Of a stretch of 64,000 bases of DNA, positions 8,617 to 16,609 are shown in pieces (positions within the stretch are counted from its first letter, which is position 1; every line of letters starts with the position of its first letter). The position numbers were made by a program, and so were the translations under genes. The notes under the pieces are model-generated. The model made no database searches and was not told the origin of the DNA. It worked only from the letters and a program-made list of their open reading frames with translations. Source of the DNA: Streptomyces lichenis (GTDB lineage: Bacteria; Actinomycetota; Actinomycetes; Streptomycetales; Streptomycetaceae); contig NZ_JALPTH010000034.1 in the NCBI RefSeq assembly GCF_023218175.1, positions 1 to 64,000 on the forward strand, in the 5' to 3' direction.

Positions 8617-8700
8617 ATGCCTACCGCTGGAACCGCCTTGACGAGTCGACGCCATGTCGACCTCGGCCGCATGTCCAGCGCCATCTGTCCGGTGAGCTGA
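8617..8700 (+). CDS. Sulfur-operon leader peptide
   Basis: A 27-residue open frame with the core TSRRHVDLGRMSSAIC, matching a short-peptide family that recurs upstream of sulfur and cysteine genes in Streptomyces and is commonly labelled putative leader peptide (from memory). It has one late Cys codon (TGT) followed by Pro-Val-Ser-stop. No Shine-Dalgarno sequence precedes the ATG, so it may be translated from a leaderless transcript. It ends 127 bases before the sulfite reductase, and that gap can fold into a long hairpin. Cysteine-tRNA sensing by attenuation is the likely role, by analogy with Cys-rich leader ORFs of mycobacteria. Confidence 0.75.
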   Translation: MPTAGTALTSRRHVDLGRMSSAICPVS

Positions 8701-8732
8701 GCTCCCCAGCACCTCCGCGTTCCGCAATCCTT

Positions 8733-8787
8733 CTGCACCCCCCGCGCACCGCCGCGCCCTCACGCCGTCCCGCGTGCGCGTGTGCAG
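8733..8787 (+). promoter_or_regulatory. Attenuator-like hairpin before sulfite reductase
   Basis: A compound stem pairs CTGCAC (8733-8738) with GTGCAG (8782-8787) and CGCGCAC (8743-8749) with GTGCGCG (8774-8780). It starts 33 bases after the leader-peptide stop. A further CTGCAG at 8803-8808 could pair alternatively with the same arms. This is what a translation-coupled attenuator needs, but folding and function are inferred. Confidence 0.45.
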
Positions 8788-8827
8788 GTCAGAGCCGCCC
8801 TCCTGCAGTCCCGAAGGACGTATCGCC

Positions 8828-10525
8828 ATGGCCGCCACCCCAGAGAAGCCCGCTTCCGCCACGGCCCGCCGCAAGGCCGGACGCCACCGCGGCGAAGGCC
8901 AGTGGGCCGTTGGCCACTTCACGCCCCTCAACGGCAACGAGCAGTTCAAGAAGGACGACGACGGTCTCAATGTGCGGACACGTATTGAGACGATCTATTC
9001 CAAGGCCGGTTTCTCCTCCATCGACCCCAACGACCTGCGCGGCCGGATGCGCTGGTGGGGGCTGTACACCCAGCGCAAGCCCGGGATCGACGGCGGCAAG
9101 ACCGCGATCCTGGAGCCGGAGGAGCTGGACGACGAGTTCTTCATGCTCCGGGTGCGCATCGACGGCGGCCGGCTGACCACCGCCCAGCTGAGGGTGATCG
9201 GTGAGATCTCCCAGGAGTTCGCGCGCGGCACCGCCGACATCACCGACCGGCAGAACATCCAGTACCACTGGATCCGGATCGAGGACATGCCGGAGATCTG
9301 GCGCCGCCTGGAGGAGGTTGGCCTGTCGACCACCGAGGCCTGCGGCGACACCCCGCGGGTGGTGCTCGGCTCCCCGGTCGCCGGGATCGCCGAGGACGAG
9401 ATCATCGACGGCACCCCCGCCATCGACGAGATCTACCGCCGGATCGTGGGCAACCCGGACTTCTCCAACCTGCCCCGCAAGTTCAAGTCGGCGATCTCCG
9501 GCTCCCCGCTGCTCGATGTGGCGCACGAGATCAACGACATCGCCTTCGTCGGGGTCGAGCACCCCGAGCACGGCCCCGGCTTCGACCTCTGGGTCGGCGG
9601 CGGGCTGTCCACCAACCCCAGGATCGGGGTGCGGCTGGGTGCCTGGGTGCCGCTGGAGGAGGTGCCGGACGTCTACGAGGGCGTCATCTCGATCTTCCGC
9701 GACTACGGCTACCGCCGGCTGCGCAACCGCGCCCGGCTGAAGTTCCTGGTCGCCGACTGGGGCGCGGAGAGGTTCCGCACCGTGCTGGAGGACGAGTACC
9801 TCAAGCGCCCGCTGCTCGACGGCCCGGCGCCCGAGCAGCCCGTGCGGCGCTGGCGCGACCACGTCGGGGTGCACCGGCAACGGGACGGCCGCTACTACGT
9901 GGGCTTCGCCCCCCGGGTCGGCCGTGTCGACGGTGCCACGCTCACCAAGATCGCCGAGGTGGCCGAGGCGCACGGCTCGGGCCGGCTGCGCACCACCGTC
10001 GAGCAGAAGATGATCGTGCTGGACGTCGAGCAGGACCAAGTCGAGTCGCTGGCCTCGGCGCTGGAGTCGCTGGACCTCACCGTCCGGCCCTCCTCGTTCC
10101 GGCGCGGCACCATGGCCTGCACCGGGATCGAGTTCTGCAAGCTGGCCATCGTGGAGACCAAGGCCCGCGGCGCCTCGCTCATCGACGAACTGGAGCGCCG
10201 CATCCCGGAGTTCGACGAGCCGATCACCATCAACATCAACGGCTGCCCCAACGCCTGCGCCCGTATCCAGGTGGCGGACATCGGTCTCAAGGGCCAGCTG
10301 GTCATGGACGAGCAGGGCAACCAGGTGGAGGGCTACCAGGTGCATCTGGGCGGCGCGCTCGGCCTGGAGGCCGGCTTCGGCCGCAAGGTCCGCGGGCTGA
10401 AGGTCACCGCAGCCGAGCTGCCGGACTACGTCGAGCGGGTGCTGCGCCGCTTCCAGGAGCAGCGCGAGGACGGCGAGCGGTTCGCCGTCTGGGCGGCCCG
10501 GGCCTCCGAGGAGGCGCTGTCATGA
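8828..10525 (+). CDS. sirA: Ferredoxin-dependent sulfite reductase
   Basis: A 565-residue siroheme/[4Fe-4S] enzyme reducing sulfite to sulfide in the cytoplasm. The cluster ligands are visible as CTGIEFC (C-x5-C) and NGCPNAC (C-x3-C) in the C-terminal half. Both ferrodoxin-like repeats are present (DGGRLTTAQLRVIGEISQEFARGTADITDRQNIQYHWI and DGATLTKIAEVAEAHGSGRLRTTVEQKMIV). A close nitrite reductase is the alternative, but the operon of sulfate-activation genes decides for sulfite. AAGGACG precedes ATG 8828. It is the first enzyme gene of the operon. Confidence 0.92.
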   Translation: MAATPEKPASATARRKAGRHRGEGQWAVGHFTPLNGNEQFKKDDDGLNVRTRIETIYSKAGFSSIDPNDLRGRMRWWGLYTQRKPGIDGGKTAILEPEELDDEFFMLRVRIDGGRLTTAQLRVIGEISQEFARGTADITDRQNIQYHWIRIEDMPEIWRRLEEVGLSTTEACGDTPRVVLGSPVAGIAEDEIIDGTPAIDEIYRRIVGNPDFSNLPRKFKSAISGSPLLDVAHEINDIAFVGVEHPEHGPGFDLWVGGGLSTNPRIGVRLGAWVPLEEVPDVYEGVISIFRDYGYRRLRNRARLKFLVADWGAERFRTVLEDEYLKRPLLDGPAPEQPVRRWRDHVGVHRQRDGRYYVGFAPRVGRVDGATLTKIAEVAEAHGSGRLRTTVEQKMIVLDVEQDQVESLASALESLDLTVRPSSFRRGTMACTGIEFCKLAIVETKARGASLIDELERRIPEFDEPITININGCPNACARIQVADIGLKGQLVMDEQGNQVEGYQVHLGGALGLEAGFGRKVRGLKVTAAELPDYVERVLRRFQEQREDGERFAVWAARASEEALS

Positions 10526-10556
10526 CCCGCCTTACGAGCGGCCGGAGGGCCGGGCG

Positions 10557-10778
10557 ATGAGTGAGCGCGCGGCGCCGTTCTACTGCCCGTACTGCGGCGA
10601 CGAGGATCTGCGGCCCAGCGAGGAGGGGCACGGCGCCTGGGAGTGCGCGTCCTGCAACCGGGCCTTCCGGCTGAAGTTCCTGGGACTGCTGACCCGGGGG
10701 CTGGCCCGCGGCGGGAACGGGCGGTCGGACGCATCCGATGACCAGGCCCAGGCACATCCAGGCGAGGAGGGGGCATGA
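10557..10778 (+). CDS. Small zinc-ribbon protein of the sulfur operon
   Basis: A 73-residue protein with CPYC near residue 10 and CASC about 22 residues later, the four-cysteine pattern of a zinc ribbon, followed by a basic-hydrophobic helix FRLKFLGLLTRGLARG and a polar tail. GGAGGG lies upstream of the ATG, and the stop overlaps the cysH start (ATGA), so it is translationally coupled. Its place between sulfite reductase and CysH suggests an accessory role, perhaps redox or iron-sulfur related. No function is established that I know of. Confidence 0.75.
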   Translation: MSERAAPFYCPYCGDEDLRPSEEGHGAWECASCNRAFRLKFLGLLTRGLARGGNGRSDASDDQAQAHPGEEGA

Positions 10779-11476
10779 CCGCGGTGCGCACCGAAGAGGA
10801 GCTGTCCCGGCTCGCCGAGCGGGCGGGCCGGGAGCTGGAGGAGGCGTCGGCGCTGGAGGTCCTCACCTGGGCGGCCGAGACCTTCGGCCCGCGGTTCTGT
10901 GTGACCTCCTCCATGGAGGACGCGGTCGTCTCCCACCTCGCCTCCCGGGCGATGCCCGGCGTGGACGTGGTCTTCCTGGACACCGGCTACCACTTCGAGG
11001 AGACCATCGGCACCCGGGACGCGGTGGACGCCGTCATGGACGTCAACGTCATCACGCTGACCCCGCGGCGGAGCGTCGCCGAGCAGGACGCCGAGCACGG
11101 CCCGCGGCTGCACGAGCGGAACCCCGACCTGTGCTGCGCGCTGCGGAAGGTCGAGCCGCTGGAGCGGGGCCTTTCCGGCTACGACGCCTGGGCGACCGGG
11201 CTGCGCCGCGACGAGTCCCCGACCCGGGCGAACACCCCGGTGGTCGGCTGGGACCCCCGCCGCCGCAAGGTGAAGGTGGCCCCGATCGCCCGCTGGACGC
11301 AGGCCGATGTGGACGCCTACGTCAGTGAGCACGGGGTGCTGACCAACCCGCTGCTGATGGACGGCTACGCCTCGGTGGGCTGCGCCCCCTGCACCCGCCG
11401 GGTCCTGGAGGGCGAGGACGCCCGGGCCGGCCGCTGGGCGGGCCGGACCAAGACCGAGTGCGGACTGCACCTCTGA
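10775..11476 (+). CDS. cysH: Adenylyl-sulfate/phosphoadenylyl-sulfate reductase
   Basis: A 233-residue thioredoxin-dependent reductase that turns activated sulfate (APS or PAPS) into sulfite. It shows the PP-loop-like SSMEDAVVSHL, the cluster cysteines in the CC-x(n)-CxxC arrangement (DLCCALRKVEPL and GCAPCTRR), and the catalytic Cys in the C-terminal ECGLHL. The four-cysteine motif is that of [4Fe-4S] APS reductases, so APS may be the true substrate even though an APS kinase gene follows. The ATG overlaps the preceding stop by ATGA. Confidence 0.93.
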   Translation: MTAVRTEEELSRLAERAGRELEEASALEVLTWAAETFGPRFCVTSSMEDAVVSHLASRAMPGVDVVFLDTGYHFEETIGTRDAVDAVMDVNVITLTPRRSVAEQDAEHGPRLHERNPDLCCALRKVEPLERGLSGYDAWATGLRRDESPTRANTPVVGWDPRRRKVKVAPIARWTQADVDAYVSEHGVLTNPLLMDGYASVGCAPCTRRVLEGEDARAGRWAGRTKTECGLHL

Positions 11477-11541
11477 CCCCGCGTCCGCGCCCCCGGACCA
11501 GCCCACCACATCAGACCACTCAAGCCATCCAGGAGTACGAC

Positions 11542-12075
11542 GTGACCGGAGCCACCGTCTGGCTCACGGGTCTGCCGAGCGCCGGCAAGACCACCATCGC
11601 CCATGAGCTGGCCGCCCGGCTGCGCGCCGAGGGGCGCCGGGTGGAGGTGCTGGACGGCGACGAGGTCCGGGAGTTCCTTTCGGCGGGTCTCGGCTTCTCC
11701 CGCGAGGACCGGCACACCAACGTCCAGCGGATCGGCTTCGTGGCCGAGCTGCTGGCCTCGCACGGGGTGCACGTACTGGTGCCGGTGATCGCCCCGTACG
11801 CCGACAGCCGCGAGGCGGTCCGCAAGCGCCACGGCGCGGAGGGCACCCCGTATCTGGAGGTGCACATCGCCACCCCGGTGGAGGTCTGCTCGGTACGGGA
11901 CGTCAAGGGGCTGTACGCCAAGCAGGCCGCGGGTGAGATCTCCGGGCTGACCGGGGTGGACGACCCCTACGAGGAGCCGGAGCGGCCCGACCTGCGGATC
12001 GAGTCGCAGCACCAGACCGTCGCCGAGTCGGCCGAGGCCGTGTACGCGCTGCTGAGCGAGAGGGGACTGGCATGA
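11542..12075 (+). CDS. cysC: Adenylyl-sulfate kinase
   Basis: A 177-residue P-loop kinase that phosphorylates APS to PAPS. It has Walker A GLPSAGKTT (residues about 9-17, where many homologues read GLSGAGKS), the DGDEVREFLSAGLGFSREDRHTNVQRI substrate loop, and the lid region VKGLYAKQAAGEISGLTGVDDPYE. GTG 11542 is chosen because AGGAG lies six bases upstream and the product begins at the conserved VTGATVWLTG. The stop overlaps the cysD start by ATGA. Confidence 0.93.
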   Translation: MTGATVWLTGLPSAGKTTIAHELAARLRAEGRRVEVLDGDEVREFLSAGLGFSREDRHTNVQRIGFVAELLASHGVHVLVPVIAPYADSREAVRKRHGAEGTPYLEVHIATPVEVCSVRDVKGLYAKQAAGEISGLTGVDDPYEEPERPDLRIESQHQTVAESAEAVYALLSERGLA

Positions 12076-13016
12076 CCACCGAGACCACCACCCGGGGTGG
12101 AACCGGCGGGGCCGACAGCCCGTTCGCGCTGTCGCACCTGGACGCCCTGGAGTCCGAGGCGGTGCACATCTTCCGCGAGGTGGCGGGCGAGTTCGAGCGG
12201 CCGGTGATCCTGTTCTCCGGCGGCAAGGACTCCATCGTGATGCTGCACCTGGCGCTGAAGGCCTTCGCGCCCGCGCCGGTGCCCTTCGCCCTGCTGCACG
12301 TGGACACCGGGCACAACTTCCCCGAGGTCATCGACTACCGCGACCGCGCGGTGGCCCGGCACGGGCTGCGCCTCCATGTGGCCTCCGTGCAGGAGTACAT
12401 CGACCGCGGGGAGCTGCGGGAGCGGCCCGACGGCACCCGCAACCCGCTGCAGACCGTGCCGCTGACCGAGGCCATCCGCACCCACCGCTTCGACGCGGTC
12501 TTCGGCGGCGGCCGCCGCGACGAGGAGAAGGCCCGCGCCAAGGAGCGCGTCTTCTCGCTGCGCGACGAGTTCTCCCAGTGGGACCCGCGCCGTCAGCGCC
12601 CCGAGCTGTGGAACCTCTACAACGGGCGGCACGCCCCCGGCGAGCACGTCCGGGTCTTCCCGCTCTCCAACTGGACCGAGCTGGACGTCTGGCAGTACAT
12701 CCAGCGCGAGGGCATCGAGCTGCCGGAGATCTACTTCGCCCATGAGCGGGAGGTGTTCGCCCGCGGCGGGATGTGGCTGACCGCCGGCGAGTGGGGCGGC
12801 CCCAAGGAGAGCGAGCCGGTGCAGACCCGGCTGATCCGCTACCGCACGGTCGGCGACATGTCCTGCACCGGGGCCGTCGACTCCGACGCCACCACGCTCG
12901 ACGCGGTGATCGCCGAGATCGCCGCCTCCCGGCTCACCGAGCGGGGCGCCACCCGCGCCGACGACAAGCTCTCCGAGGCCGCGATGGAAGACCGCAAGCG
13001 CGAAGGGTACTTCTAG
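12072..13016 (+). CDS. cysD: Sulfate adenylyltransferase subunit 2
   Basis: A 314-residue ATP-pyrophosphatase-type subunit that forms APS from sulfate and ATP together with CysN. The PP-loop SGGKDS is at about residues 50-55, followed by IVMLHLALKAF; also seen are HVDTGHNFPEVIDYRD, GGGRRDEEKARAKER and the GDMSCTGAVDSDA segment near the C-terminus. Length is normal. It is coupled to cysC by a 4-base overlap and to cysN by a 2-base gap. Confidence 0.95.
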   Translation: MTTETTTRGGTGGADSPFALSHLDALESEAVHIFREVAGEFERPVILFSGGKDSIVMLHLALKAFAPAPVPFALLHVDTGHNFPEVIDYRDRAVARHGLRLHVASVQEYIDRGELRERPDGTRNPLQTVPLTEAIRTHRFDAVFGGGRRDEEKARAKERVFSLRDEFSQWDPRRQRPELWNLYNGRHAPGEHVRVFPLSNWTELDVWQYIQREGIELPEIYFAHEREVFARGGMWLTAGEWGGPKESEPVQTRLIRYRTVGDMSCTGAVDSDATTLDAVIAEIAASRLTERGATRADDKLSEAAMEDRKREGYF

Positions 13017-13018
13017 CC

Positions 13019-14380
13019 ATGACCAGCACCCCCACCGACGCCTCCGCCGGGCCGGCCGGGATATCGGCCACCACCCTGCTGCGCTTCGCCACCGCCGGTT
13101 CCGTGGACGACGGCAAGTCCACCCTGGTCGGCCGTCTGCTGCACGACTCCAAGTCGGTCCTCACCGACCAGCTGGAGGCGGTCGAGCGGGTCTCCCTGGG
13201 CCGCGGCCAGGAGGCGCCCGACCTGGCGCTGCTCACCGACGGGCTGCGCGCCGAGCGCGAGCAGGGCATCACCATCGATGTGGCGTACCGCTACTTCGCC
13301 ACGCCCCGGCGGCGGTTCATCCTCGCCGACACCCCCGGCCATGTGCAGTACACCCGCAACATGGTGACCGGCGCCTCCACCGCCGAGCTGGCCGTCGTGC
13401 TGGTCGACGCCCGCAACGGGGTGGTGGAGCAGACCCGGCGGCACGCCGCCATCGCCGCCCTGCTGCGCGTCCCGCATGTCGTCCTCGCGGTCAACAAGAT
13501 GGACCTGGCCGACTACGCCGAGCCCGTCTTCGCCGCGATCGCTGAGGAGTTCACCGCGTATGCCACCGCGCTGGGCGTCCCGGAGGTCACCGCCATCCCG
13601 ATCTCGGCGCTGGCCGGCGACAACGTGGTGGAGCCCTCGGCCCATATGGACTGGTACGGCGGCCCCACCGTCCTGGAGCACCTGGAGACCGTCCCGGTCA
13701 GCCATGACCTCACCGGCTGCCCGGCCCGCTTCCCGGTCCAGTACGTGATCCGCCCGCAGAGCGCCGAGCACCCCGACTACCGCGGCTACGCCGGCCAGAT
13801 CGCCTCCGGCGCGCTGCGCGTCGGCGAGCCGGTCACCGTCCTGCCTTCCGGGAAGACCTCGGTGATCGAGGGGATCGACGCGCTGGGCGAGCCGGTGGAC
13901 ATCGCCTGGGCGCCCCAGTCGGTCACCCTCCGCCTGGCGGACGACATCGACATCTCGCGCGGCGATCTGATCGCCCCGACCGCGGCGGCCCCGGCCACCA
14001 CCCAGGACGTGGTGGCGACCGTCTGCCATGTGGCCGACCAGCCCCTCACCGTCGGCCGGCGGGTGCTGCTCAAGCACACCACCCGTACCGTCAAGGCCGT
14101 CGTCAAGGAGATCCCGTCCCGGCTGACCCTGGACGACCTCTCCCAGCACCCCTCGCCGGGCACCCTGGCCGCCAACGACATCGGCCGGGTGGTGGTGCGC
14201 ACCGCCGAGCCGCTGCCGCTCGACGCCTACGCCGACTCCCGCCGTACCGGATCGTTCCTGCTCATCGACCCGGCCGACGGCACCACGCTCTCCGCGGGCA
14301 TGGCCGGCGACGCCTTCGCCGCGGCCCCCGCCGATGAACCGGCCGAGGCCCCCGAGGACGACGACGGCTGGGACTTCTGA
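13019..14380 (+). CDS. cysN: Sulfate adenylyltransferase subunit 1 (GTPase)
   Basis: A 453-residue EF-Tu-like GTPase that drives APS synthesis in complex with CysD. G-motifs are AGSVDDGKST (G1), the switch region with EREQGITIDVAYRYF, DTPGH (G3) and NKMD (G4), followed by two beta-barrel domains. The tail is acidic (DEPAEAPEDDDGWDF). There is no fused APS kinase domain, in line with the separate cysC. The ATG lies two bases after the cysD stop. Confidence 0.95.
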   Translation: MTSTPTDASAGPAGISATTLLRFATAGSVDDGKSTLVGRLLHDSKSVLTDQLEAVERVSLGRGQEAPDLALLTDGLRAEREQGITIDVAYRYFATPRRRFILADTPGHVQYTRNMVTGASTAELAVVLVDARNGVVEQTRRHAAIAALLRVPHVVLAVNKMDLADYAEPVFAAIAEEFTAYATALGVPEVTAIPISALAGDNVVEPSAHMDWYGGPTVLEHLETVPVSHDLTGCPARFPVQYVIRPQSAEHPDYRGYAGQIASGALRVGEPVTVLPSGKTSVIEGIDALGEPVDIAWAPQSVTLRLADDIDISRGDLIAPTAAAPATTQDVVATVCHVADQPLTVGRRVLLKHTTRTVKAVVKEIPSRLTLDDLSQHPSPGTLAANDIGRVVVRTAEPLPLDAYADSRRTGSFLLIDPADGTTLSAGMAGDAFAAAPADEPAEAPEDDDGWDF

Positions 14381-14420
14381 CACCCCTGACGACTCGTCTC
14401 CCTCACTGGAACGGAACTCC

Positions 14421-14519
14421 ATGACCGACATCTACGCCACCTTCGCCAAGGAGGGCGGCCGGGTGGGCAGCGGCCGACTCGGCAGCGGGCAGGGCGGGGT
14501 GGCGCGATGTGCGCGATGA
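14421..14519 (+). CDS. Possible 32-residue ORF between cysN and the transporter
   Basis: An ATG frame opening MTDIYATFAKEGG and then running into Gly/Arg-rich low complexity. GGAAC is the only weak ribosome-binding candidate. I do not recognise it. It could be a small leader for the transporter genes or simply chance. The remaining bases to 14659 hold no other recognisable element. Confidence 0.2.
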   Translation: MTDIYATFAKEGGRVGSGRLGSGQGGVARCAR

Positions 14520-14659
14520 CGTACGCGCACCGCTCGCGCGCCCACGCCCCCCACGCAGCCGTGCCTCCCCCACGACGAAGACCCACCGACCACCCGGCCA
14601 CCACCCTTCCGGACCATCGGAGTACGTGAGCCCCGGGCCAACGAGAGAGAAGACCTCCC

Positions 14660-15772
14660 GTGCCTGCTTCCGTCCGCACCACCACCCTGCGCCGCGGCGC
14701 CGCCGCCGCTGCCGCCCTGCCCATGCTGATCGGGGCGCTCGCGTCCTGCGGCTACGGCTCCGAGTCCTCCGACGACACCAAGAAGGTGTCCGCGAAGGGC
14801 GAGAAGCTCTCCGCCGACACGGTGCGGCTGGGCCACTTCCCCAACCTGACGCACGCCACCGCGCTGGTCGGCGACCAGGAGGGCATCTTCCAGAAGGAGC
14901 TGGGCGGCACCCAGCTGAAGACGGTCCCGTTCAACGCCGGGCCCTCGGAGATCGAGGCGCTCAACGCCGGCTCCATCGACATCGGCTTCATCGGCCCCTC
15001 GCCGTCCATCAACGGCTACACCAAGTCCGGCGGCAAGAACCTCCGCATCATCTCCGGCTCGGCGTCCGGCGGCGTCAAGCTGGTGGTCAACCCGGACAAG
15101 ATCAAGTCCCTGAAGGACGTCAAGGGCAAGCGGATCGCGACCCCGCAGCTCGGCAACACCCAGGACGTGGCGTTCCTGCACTGGGCCTCCGAGCAGGGCT
15201 GGAAGGTGGACGCGCAGAGCGGCAAGGGTGACGTCTCGGTGGTCCGCACCGACAACAAGGTGACCCCCGACGCGTACAAGTCCGGCTCCATCGACGGCGC
15301 CTGGGTGCCCGAGCCGACCGCCTCCAAGCTGGTCAGCGAGGGCGCCAAGGAACTGCTGAACGAGTCCGACATCTGGCCGGACAAGAAGTTCGTCATCACC
15401 AACATCATCGTGTCGCAGAAGTTCCTCACGGAGCACCCGGACGTGGTCGAGGCGGTGCTGCGCGGTTCGGTGAAGACCAACGCCTGGATCAACGCCAACC
15501 AGGACAAGGCCAAGGCGTCCGCGAACGCCAAGCTGAAGGAGCTGTCCGGCAAGCCGCTCGGCGCCGAGGTCATCGACGGCGCCTGGCCGTCCATCCAATT
15601 CACCGACGACCCGCTGGCGGCCACCCTGCAGGCGCAGGCGGACCACGCGGTGAACGCCGGGCTGCTGGAGAAGCCGGAGCTCAAGGGCATCTACGACCTG
15701 AAGCCGCTGAACAAGATCCTCAAGGCCGAGGGCAAGCCCGAGGTCGACGACGCCGGTCTCGGCGCCGAGTAA
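14660..15772 (+). CDS. ssuA: Sulfonate ABC transporter substrate-binding lipoprotein
   Basis: A 370-residue extracytoplasmic lipoprotein. The signal peptide is RRGAAAAAALPMLIGALASC with the lipobox LASC (Cys about 30). The mature part has the SsuA/TauA type-2 periplasmic-binding fold: LGHFPNLTHATALVGDQEGIFQKELGG, NAGSIDIGFIGPSPSINGY, and GKRIATPQLGNTQDVAFLHWA. It likely binds alkanesulfonate, taurine or a similar sulfur compound; the exact ligand is not readable. The start is GTG 14660 behind AGAGAAG. It begins the transporter part of the operon. Confidence 0.9.
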   Translation: MPASVRTTTLRRGAAAAAALPMLIGALASCGYGSESSDDTKKVSAKGEKLSADTVRLGHFPNLTHATALVGDQEGIFQKELGGTQLKTVPFNAGPSEIEALNAGSIDIGFIGPSPSINGYTKSGGKNLRIISGSASGGVKLVVNPDKIKSLKDVKGKRIATPQLGNTQDVAFLHWASEQGWKVDAQSGKGDVSVVRTDNKVTPDAYKSGSIDGAWVPEPTASKLVSEGAKELLNESDIWPDKKFVITNIIVSQKFLTEHPDVVEAVLRGSVKTNAWINANQDKAKASANAKLKELSGKPLGAEVIDGAWPSIQFTDDPLAATLQAQADHAVNAGLLEKPELKGIYDLKPLNKILKAEGKPEVDDAGLGAE

Positions 15773-15814
15773 CAGCACCCCGCGTTCCCAGGACTCTCTC
15801 AGGAGGTGACGACC

Positions 15815-16609
15815 ATGGCCACCACGCTCACCAAGGCCGAGGACCGTGCCGCGGACACCGCGTCGCACGCCGCCCGGCTCCGGCATGTGTCCAAGTCCTT
15901 CGCCACCCCGGCGGGACGGCAGCTCGTGCTGGACGACATCTCACTGGATGTCGCCCCGGGCGAGTTCGTCACCCTCCTGGGGGCGTCGGGCTGCGGCAAG
16001 TCCACCCTGCTCAACCTGGTCGCCGGGCTGGACAAGCCCAGCGCCGGGGCGATCGACACCCCCGGCGGCCGGCCGGCGCTGATGTTCCAGGAGCACGCGC
16101 TGTTCCCCTGGCTGACGGCCGGCAGGAACATCGAACTGGCGCTGCGGCTGCGCGGAGTGGAGCGCTCCGCCCGCCGCCCGGAGGCCGAGCGGCTGCTGGA
16201 GCTGGTGCGCCTCGGCGGCGCGTACGGCAAGCGGGTGCACGAGCTGTCCGGCGGTATGCGGCAGCGCGTGGCGCTGGCCCGGGCACTGGCCCAGGACAGC
16301 GAACTGCTGCTGATGGACGAGCCGTTCGCGGCACTGGACGCCATCACCCGCGACGTGCTGCACGACGAGCTGACCCGCATCTGGCGGGAGACCAGCGTCT
16401 CGGTGCTGTTCGTGACCCACAACGTCCGCGAGGCGGTACGGCTGGCCCAGCGGGTGGTGCTGCTCTCCTCCCGGCCCGGGCGGATCGCCCGGGAGTGGAC
16501 CGTGGACATCGAGCAGCCGCGCCGTATCGAGGACGCGGACGTGGCCGAGCTGTCCGTCGAGATCACCGAAGAACTGCGTGGGGAGATCCGCCGCCATGGC
16601 CGGCACTGA
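15815..16609 (+). CDS. ssuB: Sulfonate ABC transporter ATP-binding protein
   Basis: A 264-residue ABC ATPase with Walker A GASGCGKST (about 58-66), Q-loop MFQEHALFPW, signature LSGGMRQR and Walker B LLLMDEPFAALD, then the H-loop VTHNVREAV. The wording is typical of the SsuB/TauB/NrtD group. ATG 15815 is chosen because AGGAGG (15801-15806) sits eight bases upstream; a GTG at 15806 would overlap that site. It overlaps the permease gene by 14 bases. Confidence 0.93.
   Translation: MATTLTKAEDRAADTASHAARLRHVSKSFATPAGRQLVLDDISLDVAPGEFVTLLGASGCGKSTLLNLVAGLDKPSAGAIDTPGGRPALMFQEHALFPWLTAGRNIELALRLRGVERSARRPEAERLLELVRLGGAYGKRVHELSGGMRQRVALARALAQDSELLLMDEPFAALDAITRDVLHDELTRIWRETSVSVLFVTHNVREAVRLAQRVVLLSSRPGRIAREWTVDIEQPRRIEDADVAELSVEITEELRGEIRRHGRH

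Noticed and set aside
8828..10525. Assimilatory nitrite reductase
   Set aside because: The siroheme and cluster motifs fit both, but the sulfate activation genes, sulfonate transporter and chelatase in the same operon favour sulfite.
10522..10560. A 12-codon frame overlapping the sulfite reductase stop
   Set aside because: Too short, Arg-rich, and the zinc-ribbon gene has its own good ribosome binding site.
14421..14519. The 32-codon frame as a second sulfur leader peptide
   Set aside because: It has no RRHVDLGR-like core and no Cys near a stalling position; kept only as a low-confidence ORF.
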